A stretch of DNA of 64,000 nt from Mikania micrantha. Taxonomy: Eukaryota; Streptophyta; Magnoliopsida; Asterales; Asteraceae. The position numbers and the translations under genes were made by a program. Numbering within the stretch: position 1 is the stretch's first letter; each line of letters opens with the position of its first letter. The notes under the pieces were generated by a model, which saw only the letters and a program-made list of their open reading frames with translations, did not search any database and was not told the DNA's origin. The stretch is from contig CM018693.1 in the NCBI GenBank assembly GCA_009363875.1, positions 77,054,028 through 77,118,027 on the forward strand, written 5' to 3'. Below, one piece after another: positions 10,226 through 22,370 of this stretch.

Positions 10226-13200
10226 CCGGCTAAGAAACAAAAGTGCAAGGGGTTTGCTGCCACTACTCAATTTAATGCTTAATCAGTTAACCCACCACTA
10301 CAAGTCAGAAGCCCTACAAGGCAAGCATATTTGTAAAATACCTGTCAGTATCATCATGCGCCAAACTCTCAGTGCATAATGCACCCCAAACTGTGGAAAG
10401 TTTGGCCACTATAAAACCGAATGCAGGAGCACGGGAGCTCCAAACAGAAACAACAATGCAGTTGTACTACTACTGCTGCTACTGATCGCAGGTCTTGCTA
10501 CAGCGTGTGGTGACTCTGGTCACTTCTATAGGGATTGCCCCAAGAGAAATCAACAAAGGGCTCAAGCTAAAGAGACGAGCCTTTCAGATAGGATGCTGCA
10601 GCTAGACAAGACCCGAACGTCATTACGGGTACATTTCTTCTATCTGATTTCTATGCCTCTATATGATTTGATACTGGTGCGGATCAGAGTTTTATCTCAT
10701 CCGATTTTGCTAGCCATCTTAATCATGTTGAGGAATCATTAGACTCCCCTTATACTATTGAGATAGCTAATGGCAAACAGATTTCAGTTGACACAGTACT
10801 TAGAAATTGCCCACTAACACTTGGTGATCATACATTTTCCATCGACTTGATACCGATGGAGCTGGGCAGTTTCGACATCATCATTGGAATGGATTGGCTA
10901 ACTCTTAACCGAGTTGAGTTCATCTGTTCCGATAAACTACTACGTATTCCTATGGAAAACAATGAGGTCTTGGAGATTCGTGGAGACCAAGCGAAATGCA
11001 GTGTCAAGATAATCTCGTGCATGAAAGCTCGCAAGTGCTTACGGAAACAATGTGTGGCATTCCTAGCTCACGTGATTCAGAAAGACAAGAAAGAAATCAA
11101 GATTCAAGATGTACCGATTGTGAGAGATTTTACAGAAGTGTTTCCGGATGACTTACCGGGACTGCCACCCGAGAGAGCGGTGCAGTTCCGCATCGATTTG
11201 ATTCCGGGAGCAACTCCTGTAGCCAAGTCTCCCTACAGACTCGCACCATCAGAGATGCAAGAGTTGTCCAACCAGTTGCAAGAACTTCTCGATAAAGGAT
11301 TCATCCGACCGAGCTTTTCCCCGTGGGGAGCTCTGGTTCTTTTTGTCAAAAAGAAGGATGGAACTTTCAGAATGTGCATCGATTATCGAGAACTCAACAA
11401 ACTTACCATCAAGAATCGGTACCCGTTACCGAGGATTGATGATTTGTTTGATCAGTTACAGGGAGCACAGTACTTTTCAAAGATAGACCTGAGATCAGGT
11501 TATCACCAGCTCCGGATACAAGAAGAAGACATACCCAAGACGGCTTTTCGTACCCGATATGGTCATTACGAATTCATGGTGATGCCGTTCGGTTTGACGA
11601 ACGCACCGGCTGTGTTCATGGACTTGATGAACCGGGTGTGCAAGCCGTATCTGGATCAGTTTGTTATCGTCTTTATGATGATATACTGATTTATTCAAAG
11701 AACGAGAAGGAACACAAACAACACCTCAAGACAGTTTTGGAGCTTCTGAAAGAGGAACAACTCTATGCCAAGTTCTCCAAGTGTGAATTTTGGTTAAGAG
11801 AAGTTCAATTCATGGGTCACGTGATTAACCGTGATGGTATTCATGTGGATCCTGCCAAAATAGAAGCAATCAAGAACTGGGATGTGCCTACAACACCGAC
11901 AGAGATTCGATCATTCTTGGGACTGGCAGGTTATTACAGGAGATTCATTTCGAATTCTCAAAGATAGCCTTGCCTCTCACCAGAACTCACACAGAAAGTC
12001 TGAACCTTTTGTGTGGACTCATAAACAAGAAGAGGCGTTCCAGACACTGAAACAAAGATTGTGCAATGCTCCAATCCTAACACTCCCAGAAGGCAGTGAT
12101 GACTTTGTAGTTTACTGTGATGCTTCCCATCAGGGACTCGGATGTGTTTTGATGCAACGAGACAAAGTTATTGCTTATGCCTCACGACAACTGAAGATAC
12201 ATGAGAAGAATTACACGACACACGATCTTGAACTGGGAGCTGTGGTTTTTGCACTAAAGATTTGGAGACATTACCTTTATGGTACCAAGTGCACTATCTT
12301 CACAGATCACAAGAGTTTACAACACATATTTGATCAAAAGGAGCTCAACATGAGACAGAGACGTTGGGTTGAGCTCCTGAACGATTACGATTGTGTGATC
12401 AAATACCATCCGGGCAAAGCAAATGTTGTTGAAGATGCTTTGAGTCGGAAGGAAAGAGTCAAACCCTTACGCGTTCGCGCTATGGGAATGACTGTACAAA
12501 CTAGTTTGAGAGATCGCATTTTACAAGCACAACAAGAATCAGTGGCAAGAGACAATCTGAAACGCGAACTCGATTGTGGAGCCGAAAAACATTTTGAGAC
12601 AAGAAAAGATGGAGTTATCTACTATCTGGATCGTGTTTGGATTCCAGCAGTAGATGAACTTCGAAAACTCATTTTTGACGAGGCACACAAATCATGTTAC
12701 TCAGTTCATCCTGGTGCCGATAAGATGTACCAAGATCTTAGGTCATTTTATTGGTGGTCGGGTATGAAGAAAGACATTGCCACTTATGTTGGCAAATGTA
12801 TCACATGTGCCAAAGTCAAAGCTGAACACCAGAAACCTTCGGGTTTGCTGGAACAACCAGAGATACCACAATGGAAGTGGGAACAAATAGCTATGGATTT
12901 CATTACCAAGCTACCCCGCACTTCCAGCGGACACGATTCGATTTGGGTTATCATTGATAGATTAACCAAGTCCGCACATTTCTTGCCGATCAGAGAAACA
13001 TACAAGATGGAGAAACTTGCAAGACTATACATTGATGAAATAGTAGTGAGGCACAGTGTGCCACTGTCTATTATTTCAGACCGGGACAGTCGATTTACTT
13101 CGCGATTCTGGCAATCATTGCAACAATCCTTAGGGACAAGTGTTAACTTGAGCACTGCTTATCATCCACAAACGGATGGACAAAGTGAGCGCACCATTCA

Positions 13201-13936
13201 AACACTAGAGGATATGTTGAGAACATGCATCCTAGACTTCGGTGGAAGTTGGGACACACATTTACCACTTATTGAGTTCTCCTACAACAATAGCTACCAC
13301 AGCAGCATTGGATGTGCTCCTTTTGAAGCACTTTATGGTAGAAAATGTCGGTCTCCAATTTGTTGGACCGAAGTGGGAGACACCAGAATAACTGGGCCTG
13401 AGCTTATTCAGGAAACTACTGATAAGATAGCCCAGATCCAACAACGATTACAAGCAACACGTAGTCGCCAAAAGAGTTACGCAGACAAACGGCGCAAGCC
13501 TTTGGAATTTGATGTGGGTGACCGGGTTATGTTGAAAGTGTCCCCATGGAAAGGCGTAGTTCGGTTTGGGGCTAAGGGCAAGCTAGCACCTCGGTATGTT
13601 GGACCGTTTGAGATTACTCAACGCATAGGTACTGTGGCATACAGACTCAGACTCCCTGATGAACTCAGTGGGGTACACGATGTGTTTCATGTATCAAATC
13701 TCAAGAGGTGCTTAGTAGATGAAACATTGATCATACCATTGGAAGAGAGACAAATTGATGAACAATTACACTTCATTGAAGAACCTGTAGAGATTATGGA
13801 ACGTGAAGTCAAGAGACTGAAACGAAGCCGTATCCCTATTGTAAAGGTTCGATGGAACTCCAAGCGTGGACCAGAGTTTACCTGGGAGCGCGAGGACAAC
13901 ATGAAAGCAAAGTATCCCCATCTGTTCGAGAATTAA
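10226..13936 (+). pseudogene. gag-pol: Gag-Pol, second Tekay copy, 5'-deleted and frameshifted
   Basis: Starts inside gag (equivalent of 3083 in copy 1). From 10226 to about 10665 there are many small indels, and one nonsense codon (TGA at 10664-10666) in the protease FDTG region. From 10667 on it is almost identical to copy 1 through protease, RT, RNase H, integrase and chromodomain, ending at the same stop. A 1-bp loss near 11675 breaks the RT FIDD motif. One further loss near 11957 and two gains near 11984 and 11995 return to the original frame, so 11998-13936 reads in frame. It cannot encode a working polyprotein as given. The concentration of indels may be sequence error rather than decay. 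Confidence 0.9.
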
Positions 13937-13977
13937 AACCCGACTTCGATGCTTAAATTTCGGGACGAAATTTCTTT

Positions 13978-13990
13978 AACAAGGGGAGAC
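13978..13990 (+). other. Polypurine tract, Tekay copy 2
   Basis: Same AACAAGGGGAGAC immediately before TGTAACA at 13991, as in copy 1. Confidence 0.85.
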
Positions 13991-16900
13991 TGTAACAGCA
14001 AGTGCCAGATCGTCCGGCAAGTCCGTACGGTATGTGTACTTTCACCTTATACTATGGGTAAATACATCTACATGAACAATTATCGCATTATCAGAATTCA
14101 GAATACAATACACAGTTGTACGTATTTTAGTGCAAACTTAAATACATTAAGTACAACGCACATTTGAAATATTAGTTGTGTTTATTAAGTGAAAACTTAA
14201 TTACAGTTAACACAATGAATCGAGAGAAACAACAGTTTACAAGTGAACAACAAAAGCATATCGGTTGCGATCTGACGTCCACTGATGACAGGAATCAGAT
14301 GGCCGACAAATCAGTACAAGAACAATGTGAAAACAGTATGTATAGTTGAGTCCGACAGTGAGGAAACACAACTAAAACACGAATACAGTGTTATTTCAGA
14401 ATAACGAACTGACAGTGTGGTTGCGTGGGTGACGATTCACACAAACATATCTGTGAGTTTAGAGTTCTGAAATAATGACTGGAAAGTAGAAAACAAAAGT
14501 CAGAAAGCAAAACCATCGTCGTATTCGTTCGGGTGACGATTCGAACGAATTACGCGCGAGGGTGACGCGATCTGACGAAACGAAAACGAAAACACGACAC
14601 GAACGAAAATAAATAACATTTTACAATTTTGAAACTCATCATAATAATTAAATTAACTCCTCTTTATTAATTTCCATTTAAATTACGCGTAATTTTCCGG
14701 AAACGTAACGAAAACGCGAACCGAGCATCGAAAACGAACCCGAACACCCTCGGGGTATAAATACACTTAAATGAGTTTAACTTACTCATTTCTCACTTCA
14801 TCTTCTCCACCACAACTTAAATCCCGGTTTTGAAAACCCTAGCCATCTACAACCCCCTCTCCTCCATAACTTCTTCATTTCTTAACCAAATCACTCCATT
14901 CTTGAACCTACACGAAGCTCTCATCATCTTCTACACAAAAGTACAACCGATCTAAGGTAAAACTCGCTAGAACTCGAAGTAGGAGGCTGAAAATAATCCG
15001 AAAAATAGGGTTTTCGGCACCCTTGTTTAAACCCGAACCCTAGTCGGCCTTGTAGCCTTTTTCTTTGAGTCCTACACCCGAAAACGCATCATGGTCGATT
15101 ACCCTAGCTACTTGCCACATCTGGGTCGAGATCCTTAGGTTGACCTGTTACTACCAAATGAGAAACCCAGGTCGACCGAATGGCCTATGGCCGAAAGGCC
15201 ACCCTCCTTCGCCATCTTCCTACTCTCGACCACCCAACTCATTCGCCATGGATACATTCGCCTAGACCACCATCATTCGCTGGCCAGGCCATGCGGTCCT
15301 CATTCGTGGCTCACACCCTCATTCGGCAGTAGCCTACTTTCGGCCAACCACCTCTCTTTCGCCAGTCATGACATTCGGCCTCTATTCCAGAATGAGCCTT
15401 CTTTGGCAGCCAACTCATTCGGCCAAGACCCCACATGGTGTTACCAGCCGTATGAGTTCCTCATTCGACCACCACCTATGCCCATCAACTCCTATTCGGC
15501 CGAGTGAAGTAAATTGGCCACACCACGCGACCAGACCCAAACAAAGCAAGGCCCAACTAATCCTTTGGCCCACAGCTCAAAACTTCAGCCCAAACATTTT
15601 GGTTATTCAGCCCAACTTGGCCCAGGTTTAGTACAAATGACCCAAGGACTGAATTGGGCCATGTGCTAGGCCCAATAACGGCTCAGATCGGCCCAAGTCA
15701 CTGGATTTAGCCCACATTACAACCGGCCCAGCAATCTATTCGGTTCGGCCCACATAGCTTAGTTTGTAATCAACATAAGAAACCAAATTGTAAAGGGTAA
15801 CATGCATGGGATTTTCTAAAATACTTCCAAGGTGGTAGATTTGGGTTGAAAGAACTTCATAAAAACCAAAACTATCAAGTTACCCATGAATGTTGCAAAG
15901 ATTCTATTAATACATGCAACTAATATAAACTGTTAAGGTCTTGAATTTTCAAATAATGAGTTAAAGACAAACAAAGGCATTAAGGACTAATTCTTTAATC
16001 ACAAACTAAAATGTTATACTAAATTCAAATCTAATTTGATTAAGTGTTAGTATAATTCATCACAAGCGAACAAGGGCCGAATGATGACCGAGACTCGGAA
16101 GTGTTAGCCAACCTTAAGGGCTAACACAAAACACACGCACAAACATCTACTCAAAGACTTATACTTACAAGTAACAAACTACGTGAAATCAATACAGGAT
16201 CGTGAAATCAACATCAAATACAATCAAGGAGCGCGTGCATTCTCATTTAAGCTAAGTCAACCTCAAACACAACAAGGTGAGTTCATATGCCCCTTTTCTT
16301 TAATCTTCATTGATTTTAAACTCTCGGGGCTGAGAAACATGCTTTACTTTTGTTTATTTAAAAGTGTTGCTTACATATTGTTAATACTTTGATTATTTGA
16401 TATTAAATTGCTTATTATCATAAATCATTGTATGCATGCTTGTTTGAATTCAAGAATACAGGAAAGATAAGATGATGATGATATTTTTAATATCATAACT
16501 CATCGATACAATAGAATAACTTAGTAGTAAGTTAAATCTTACAACACTTAGTTATTCTTACAAGAAATGACATTATAGCAATTACAAGGAAACATGATGA
16601 CATGATTACAAGAGCAAAACACCAGAATGATATAAAGATAATATATCTTTACTACATCATTCAATACAAGTGTTTAATAAGTGTAATAAGACTAGATCTT
16701 ACTATACTTAACCTTACAACTCAACACATATTACAAGAAGAACAAGGAACATGGAATGATAATCATGATAACATAATTTCATGATAACAACATCATTCAC
16801 TCAATTAATTAACATAACCTAATAAGACTAGTTCTTATTTAACTTTGTTAATACCACGGAGAACATATGACAATGAGAACAAGAGTACAAGTGAATACAA

Positions 16901-18257
16901 TTACAATTAGTTACTATTGACCTGTTTGCATTATATCACTTCAATCATGTGCCAAGTTGTCCAAGTGATCATGTAAGCCCCTTTAATTCGCTGACCAGTT
17001 AGTTTGACGTGACTAAACCGACGATAGCATAGTGGTACCATAGGTTTGACAAACCTCTAGCTTGTAGGGCTAGTATGTTGATCGTATTGATTCATTGGCC
17101 GGTAACGTATGACCGGTGACAGGGCGACCTCAAGTCAGGTTCTGGTAAGCGACACATGGTGATATTAATCTACAGTGATAAGTAATTAATCCAGCGAAAA
17201 CCCTATTGACTAGTAGGTTGAGAAGGTGATCTGCTCTCATGTTACACTACTAGTAATAGATTTCGTTGAGGACAATAGACATACAAAGTGGTAGAGACAA
17301 ATCGGATGCATTGAAATCTGATTACGTGAGGATTTCAATGGATTCCTTTTAGGCTCTATGCACTATGATTCAAGGACAAGATGCAAGGGGTTAACTCACA
17401 CTCTTTATATTTAATAGAGTATCATCAGTTAACCCACCTCAAGTATAGAATAATACAAGGATAAGATTATATTAATCTAAAATTCCTTAATACATCGAGG
17501 GTTATCAACACTTCGGTTTGATAATTCAACCCCATACAATATACTATTCTATCATCAATATAACAACTGAATACATATCAAATACGATGAACAAACGGGT
17601 AATGGATATTTTTAGTTGTATCGCAAGTGGGGTAGAACTTGATTGAGTAGGTGGTGGGATAGCGTTTGGGCTTGACTCTTGCGTGACTCCCTATATATAA
17701 GCATACTTGATCAGGTGATACACTACTTGTACATACAACTAAGGAGAGGCCATTGGGTGGTACGGATGAAACAAGTATTACAAGTAACAAGTATGACATT
17801 GTGGATGTGTGCATGATCAATTCAATGGTTTTCAAGTTACTTACTTATGAACTCACCAACCTAGTGTTGACTTTGTTTAAATGCATGTTTTCTCAGGTGA
17901 CGAACAGGTGTAGATACAATTATGCAAGTGTTAAGCTAGAGGACTTATAGAAGACCTAGCTTACTTTTGATTGCATACTTTTGGATGACAAACATTGAAT
18001 CACTTTTGTATATCTTGTACAGTTCAAGATATAAACTCATTGATTCTTTTTGATTAGATTTACTTAGTTAAATTATGATGTACAATGTAATTTAACTTTG
18101 TAATTCTATTTCAGGTCATGATTAGCATTTCTCATTTATATCTCATGTGCTATGTAAACAATCTGATCATTTGATTATCACCCAATGATATCGCGCCCCG
18201 GGAACCTTCCGCCCGACGGGAAAACACGATCCGTTCCCGCCGGCCCGGGGTGTGACA
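13991..18257 (+). repeat. Tekay LTR, right copy, complete (4,267 bp)
   Basis: Runs from TGTAACA to TGTGACA, with TG..CA ends. This is very long for an LTR. It holds an upstream TATA box (14756-14763), a CATTCG/GGCCCA zone, and a second TATA-like CCTATATATAAGCATAC about 3.70 kb into the LTR (TATA at 17692-17700). No open frame of convincing length or composition is present. The junction at 18257/18258 interrupts the aORF of Copia A. Confidence 0.93.
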
Positions 18258-21200
18258 TGAATCCAACAAAATAATATCATCTCTCGAGCAATTCACAATC
18301 CATATAGGATCAAGCATTCGTATCACCCTCCAATCATCATCTTGCTTCAAAACAATCACACCTTCTGAAGTTCTTTCATCATAAAACCAGAATTTGAAAT
18401 ATGAATTCCAATCTTGTTCAACCTTCCTTAATCTTGGCCTCTTGTAAACTGTTGGCTTCACATAATCTTTGAATCTTTCTCTGAACTGAGGAGATAAGAA
18501 ACTCCATCCAAACCTTGATTCTTTCTTTAACAAGTTCTCAAAAATCTCATTGTGTCGAGTTTGTATAGGCTTTATCATTCTTAGTCTTGAAAGATCTTTG
18601 CACTCGAAAGCAGGTAGACTCATCAAATCAGTAGCCTTGCCAAAGTATTGGCATCCATCAATTCTTCACCACATAACAACCCTTATCATGTAAACTTCCA
18701 GGAATGTAATGAAAATAACCATAACTAATAATCCTTCCAATCATCTTGGATTTAGATCCAATCTTGAACTTTGTGGATTGTTTAGTTAGGTTTTCAGGAT
18801 CTTTATCTTCATACTCTTCTCTCATAATCTTGAAAGAATGTAGATGATCAATGATGTACTTAGTTTCATCTTGAATCTCATTCCATAAATCCATGTTTGT
18901 CTTTACTTTAACTGGATTCAGAGTTTTACTTGACATACTTCCGTCTTCAAACATTTTCTTCATCATGTTTAGATTCAGCAATTCTTCATCAATAACATCT
19001 TTATCAAAATCAGACAAATCAGTATCATAATATTCTTCAAAATCAAACATCAAATTATCATCATCATCCTTATCATCACCAAATATAGATTGATAGTCTT
19101 GAACTGAATAATCTCCAATAATCTCCCCTTCTTCTATCTCCTGATCCACTTGAATCTCAACAAAATTTCTCTGCAAATCTATATAAGAATTCAGTTTGAA
19201 TAAATCTAGAAAGGTAGGCAACGAATAATCAACAATCCTTTTAGGATATTCTCTTAAATCCAAATTCTCAATTTCAACCGACATACAATCCTTAGCCCTA
19301 TCTGAAGCTACAGAAGAAACTGGAACAGCATCAGTAGAAACCTTTGGAGAAGTATAAATTATTATAGCCCCTGTCACAGAATTCAAGCCATCAGAATTTC
19401 CAGTAACTCCACCAGCATCACCACCTGCTCCACAAGCACCATCAAAATCAAAATCATCATGATGTTCATCAACATCAGTATCACCATAGTCAACCTCTTC
19501 TTCTTCTTCTTCTACCTTCTCCTCCTCATCATCAATATCAACCACCACTTTTTCAACTCTTGAACTAGAAGCTTCAGACTTTGACATCTTTGATTCTAAA
19601 TCTTTGATCTTGAATCTCAACTCCGAATTCTCATTTTTCAAATCAACAATATCTTCAGATTGTAGCTTGACAAAAAATTCTAACTCAGAAATTTTGTCTT
19701 TCAAAACTTTCTTCTCAGCAGCATCTTCTTCTTTCCATTTCATCATCAGGTTCATTTGAGCTTTTAACTCATTAAACTCAGAAATAGAAGAAGATGGGTT
19801 CTCAGCAACTTCCTTTTCTTTTTCTTTCTTATACTCTTCAAACTCTTTTGTCAACACAGATAATCTTCGTTTGATCTCAGAATCATCATAATCAGTAAAG
19901 TTGATATCTCCTAAATCATCCAGTCCTGTAAATAAATCATCTCTAGGCATAGAATCCTGAGGAATAAAAGTCTCTGGCAATGAGGTAGATATAGTAGTAG
20001 TCTCCACAAAAGATGTTGTAAAAGAAGCTACATGTACAAACTCAGGAGTTTGTACAGTAGATGCATGAGTAATAGACACAGGAACTGAAGCAATGACTGG
20101 TGAAGCAGAAACAAAAGTAGGAACTGAAGTAGCAATCACAGGTGAAGACACAGTGGTCTTAGCAGTCTTAGTCTTTTTCTTCTCATAAGGCCCTCTCTTG
20201 GCCATTCTCTTTATCTTCTTTGGCTTAGAAGATTCAGGCTCTTCAGGTATAAAGATAGGATCATCTTTTTCTTCCCTTTCTTTAGCAGCCTTTTCAACAA
20301 ACTTTCTTTTCATTCTCCTCACCATTTGATTTCCTTCTTGAACCATCTCAAACTCTGACTCAGTGTCAGAAGATTCAGCTTCATCATTACCAGCAACATC
20401 AGCCTCTGTCTGATGCTCAGACATATCAACCTCTAAAGGTTCTTGAGAGCTTTGTTCTTGAGATGATCTTGCTTGAGGAGTAGATTGTGATGATTGACCA
20501 GTAGTCTTCCTTGGTTGTTGCCTTGGTTGTTGCCTTAGTGGAGGTGGAGGTGGTGCTTGAGTATCATCAGCTTCAACATCTTCGTTATCAGATTCTGACT
20601 CATCATGCCTCCATGCATCATTCTCAGGTGCAACATAATTTACCCTGGCACAGTGACCTATCAACTCTTTCTCCAACACAGCATCCCCAGTCCTCTGATA
20701 AACCCTGACTTGACCTAAACTGGAATCAGTCATATGCTTAAGTTTCAAAAGATCCCCTGCTTCCCTGGGTAACATCCCTTTAGGCATCCTCTCATCTATA
20801 AGCATCTGTACGAACCTAGGATACATATAGAATCTATCCTTAGCCTTCGTCACATTGTCGCACATGTATCGGAAGATCATGCCAGAAAAATTGAACGGTT
20901 TGTTCAATATAAGAGCAACCATGGCAGATCGCATGAAATCCCTGAGCTCATCAAATGTGCCTTTCCTCATACTAAGGCAGTGAAGTAAAACATGAGCGAG
21001 GAATTTGTATTGGAGAGGCAGCTTTCCCTTCTTCACAGAAATGGAGTTATAAGCTCCAAAATAACGTATACGAAGAAAACAACCTTTGATGCAACTCTCA
21101 GGAATAAGAGTCACACCCTCAGGTTCACCTCCAAACTGTAGCACTCTCCTTATATCAGCCTCTGATATACGAATTGCTTGACCAAGCACATTCGCATCAA

Positions 21201-21411
21201 TAACATAGTCTTCATCAACAGAAATAACACGAGCTGATCCCCAGAAGCTCTGAATATGAGACCTATATATCTGGCATGAATTGGAGATAGCATAATAAAT
21301 CCTTGATCTCCTCAGAAACTCGATCATCGGTCTGAAATCTTGACCGTTCTTGGTTGTAGGATCCAAGTAAGCACAAACATTATGTTTGTCTCCAAATACT
21401 AAGTTTGCCAT
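18258..21411 (-). pseudogene. Copia A additional ORF (aORF), frameshifted and cut by the Tekay insertion
   Basis: I chose the ATG at 21411 (protein begins MANLVFG) because a splice-acceptor-like AG sits 2 nt before it and the sister aORFs start at the same place; a longer frame from 21435 reads through the pyrimidine tract. 917 codons run to a stop at 18658. The homologous C-terminal part continues in another frame (18626-18258) until the Tekay LTR. Layout: conserved N-terminal domain (about 1-235, with FLRRS, FNFS and MYPRF), Ser/Pro/Glu-rich middle, coiled coil (about 520-640), Glu/Asp runs, and a conserved C-terminal domain ending WFYDERT...LDPIWI. No signal peptide or membrane segment is seen, so it is not envelope-like. 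Function is unknown. From memory, the N-terminal domain resembles proteins predicted repeatedly in Asteraceae. Confidence 0.75.
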
Positions 21412-22370
21412 TTCTACAAATAGAAATAAAAACAATTAGAAACAAAATTAAAAAATAACAAAACTTATAAAAATTAAAAAATTTCTAAAGTAAACCAGCA
21501 AACCAGCAAACCTAATACGTTTAGACGAACCTAATGTTGAACAAACCTAAATCAGACGAACCTAATGTTAAACGAACCTAAACTAGACGAACCTAATCAT
21601 TAGACAAACCTTTTGAGCGAACCTTCATGTGAACGAACCTTATATCACACGAACCTGTTGATCAAACGAACCTTGACTAAAAGGTTCGGTTGATTTGAAA
21701 TTCAGAGGTTCGCCACGAACCTTTTAGATTCAAACGAACCTTTAAGGTTCAGCGAACCTTTGTTCATTCACACGAACCTGTTCAACCAGCGAACCATTTT
21801 CATATTTGAAATCAAAATTTCAAAACATCGAATTTGATGATAAAATTTAACATCCAAGTTCGAAACATGCCGATGAACAACTTTAATAAAAATGGTTTGT
21901 CCAATTTTTAGATTTTAATCAGTTTTAAGTCAATTTTCAGGTTCGATTATAAAACTTCTAAAAACACTCAGATCTCTCAAATTACTCGGTCAAATTCCAA
22001 AATTTCTACCTAGAAATGTTCACGAGATGATTCTGAATCTAATGATAACAATAAAAAGTTCTGGGAGGTCAAAGATCGAAAATCGAAAAAAATCTCTCGA
22101 GGGTTCGTCGTTTGTGAAAAAGATGAAAGTGACGAACCATTTTCGCGAACCCTATATATATACCTCACGAATCTTTACAACGAACCATGGTAACGAACCT
22201 TTTTCAACGAACCATTTAGCAACGAACCATTCTCAACGAACCATTGTCACGAACCTTTCTTGCGAACCATTTCAGCGAACCTAGCTACACACAGCTAGCG
22301 AACCTAAATGGCGAACCTTACCAACGAACCCTTTCTGCGAACCTTCTCAAACCTTCACCAAACAAACCTT
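21412..22370 (-). promoter_or_regulatory. Putative internal promoter, 5' UTR and intron for the Copia A aORF
   Basis: Read on the minus strand: an AGGTTCG array (22370-22165), a TATATATATA box (about 22160-22150), a leader, a donor-like CTAG|GTAGAAA (GT at 22009-22008), a second AGGTTCG array (about 21790-21490), a branch-point-like TTCTAAT (about 21440-21434), a T-rich tract, then TTTGTAG (AG at 21415-21414) and the ATG at 21411. The implied intron is about 596 nt. All elements are visible in the sequence; their use is inferred. Confidence 0.45.

Larger units (their letters stand above)
1..18257 (+). mobile_element. Tekay-type chromovirus (Ty3/Gypsy) tandem: LTR-internal-LTR-internal-LTR
   Basis: Three LTR copies separate two internal regions in the same orientation. 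The element order is PBS, gag, protease, RT, RNase H, integrase, chromodomain, polypurine tract, which is the Ty3/Gypsy order. The right end (18257) abuts the interrupted aORF of Copia A, so this tandem inserted into Copia A. The possible target-site duplication on the right is TGAAT (18258-18262); its partner lies left of the window. LTR copies are nearly identical: by eye I see only about four substitutions between 1-2008 and 16250-18257, so the insertion is young. Tandem copies sharing an LTR arise by unequal recombination, or the arrangement may be partly an assembly product (see findings). Confidence 0.9.
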
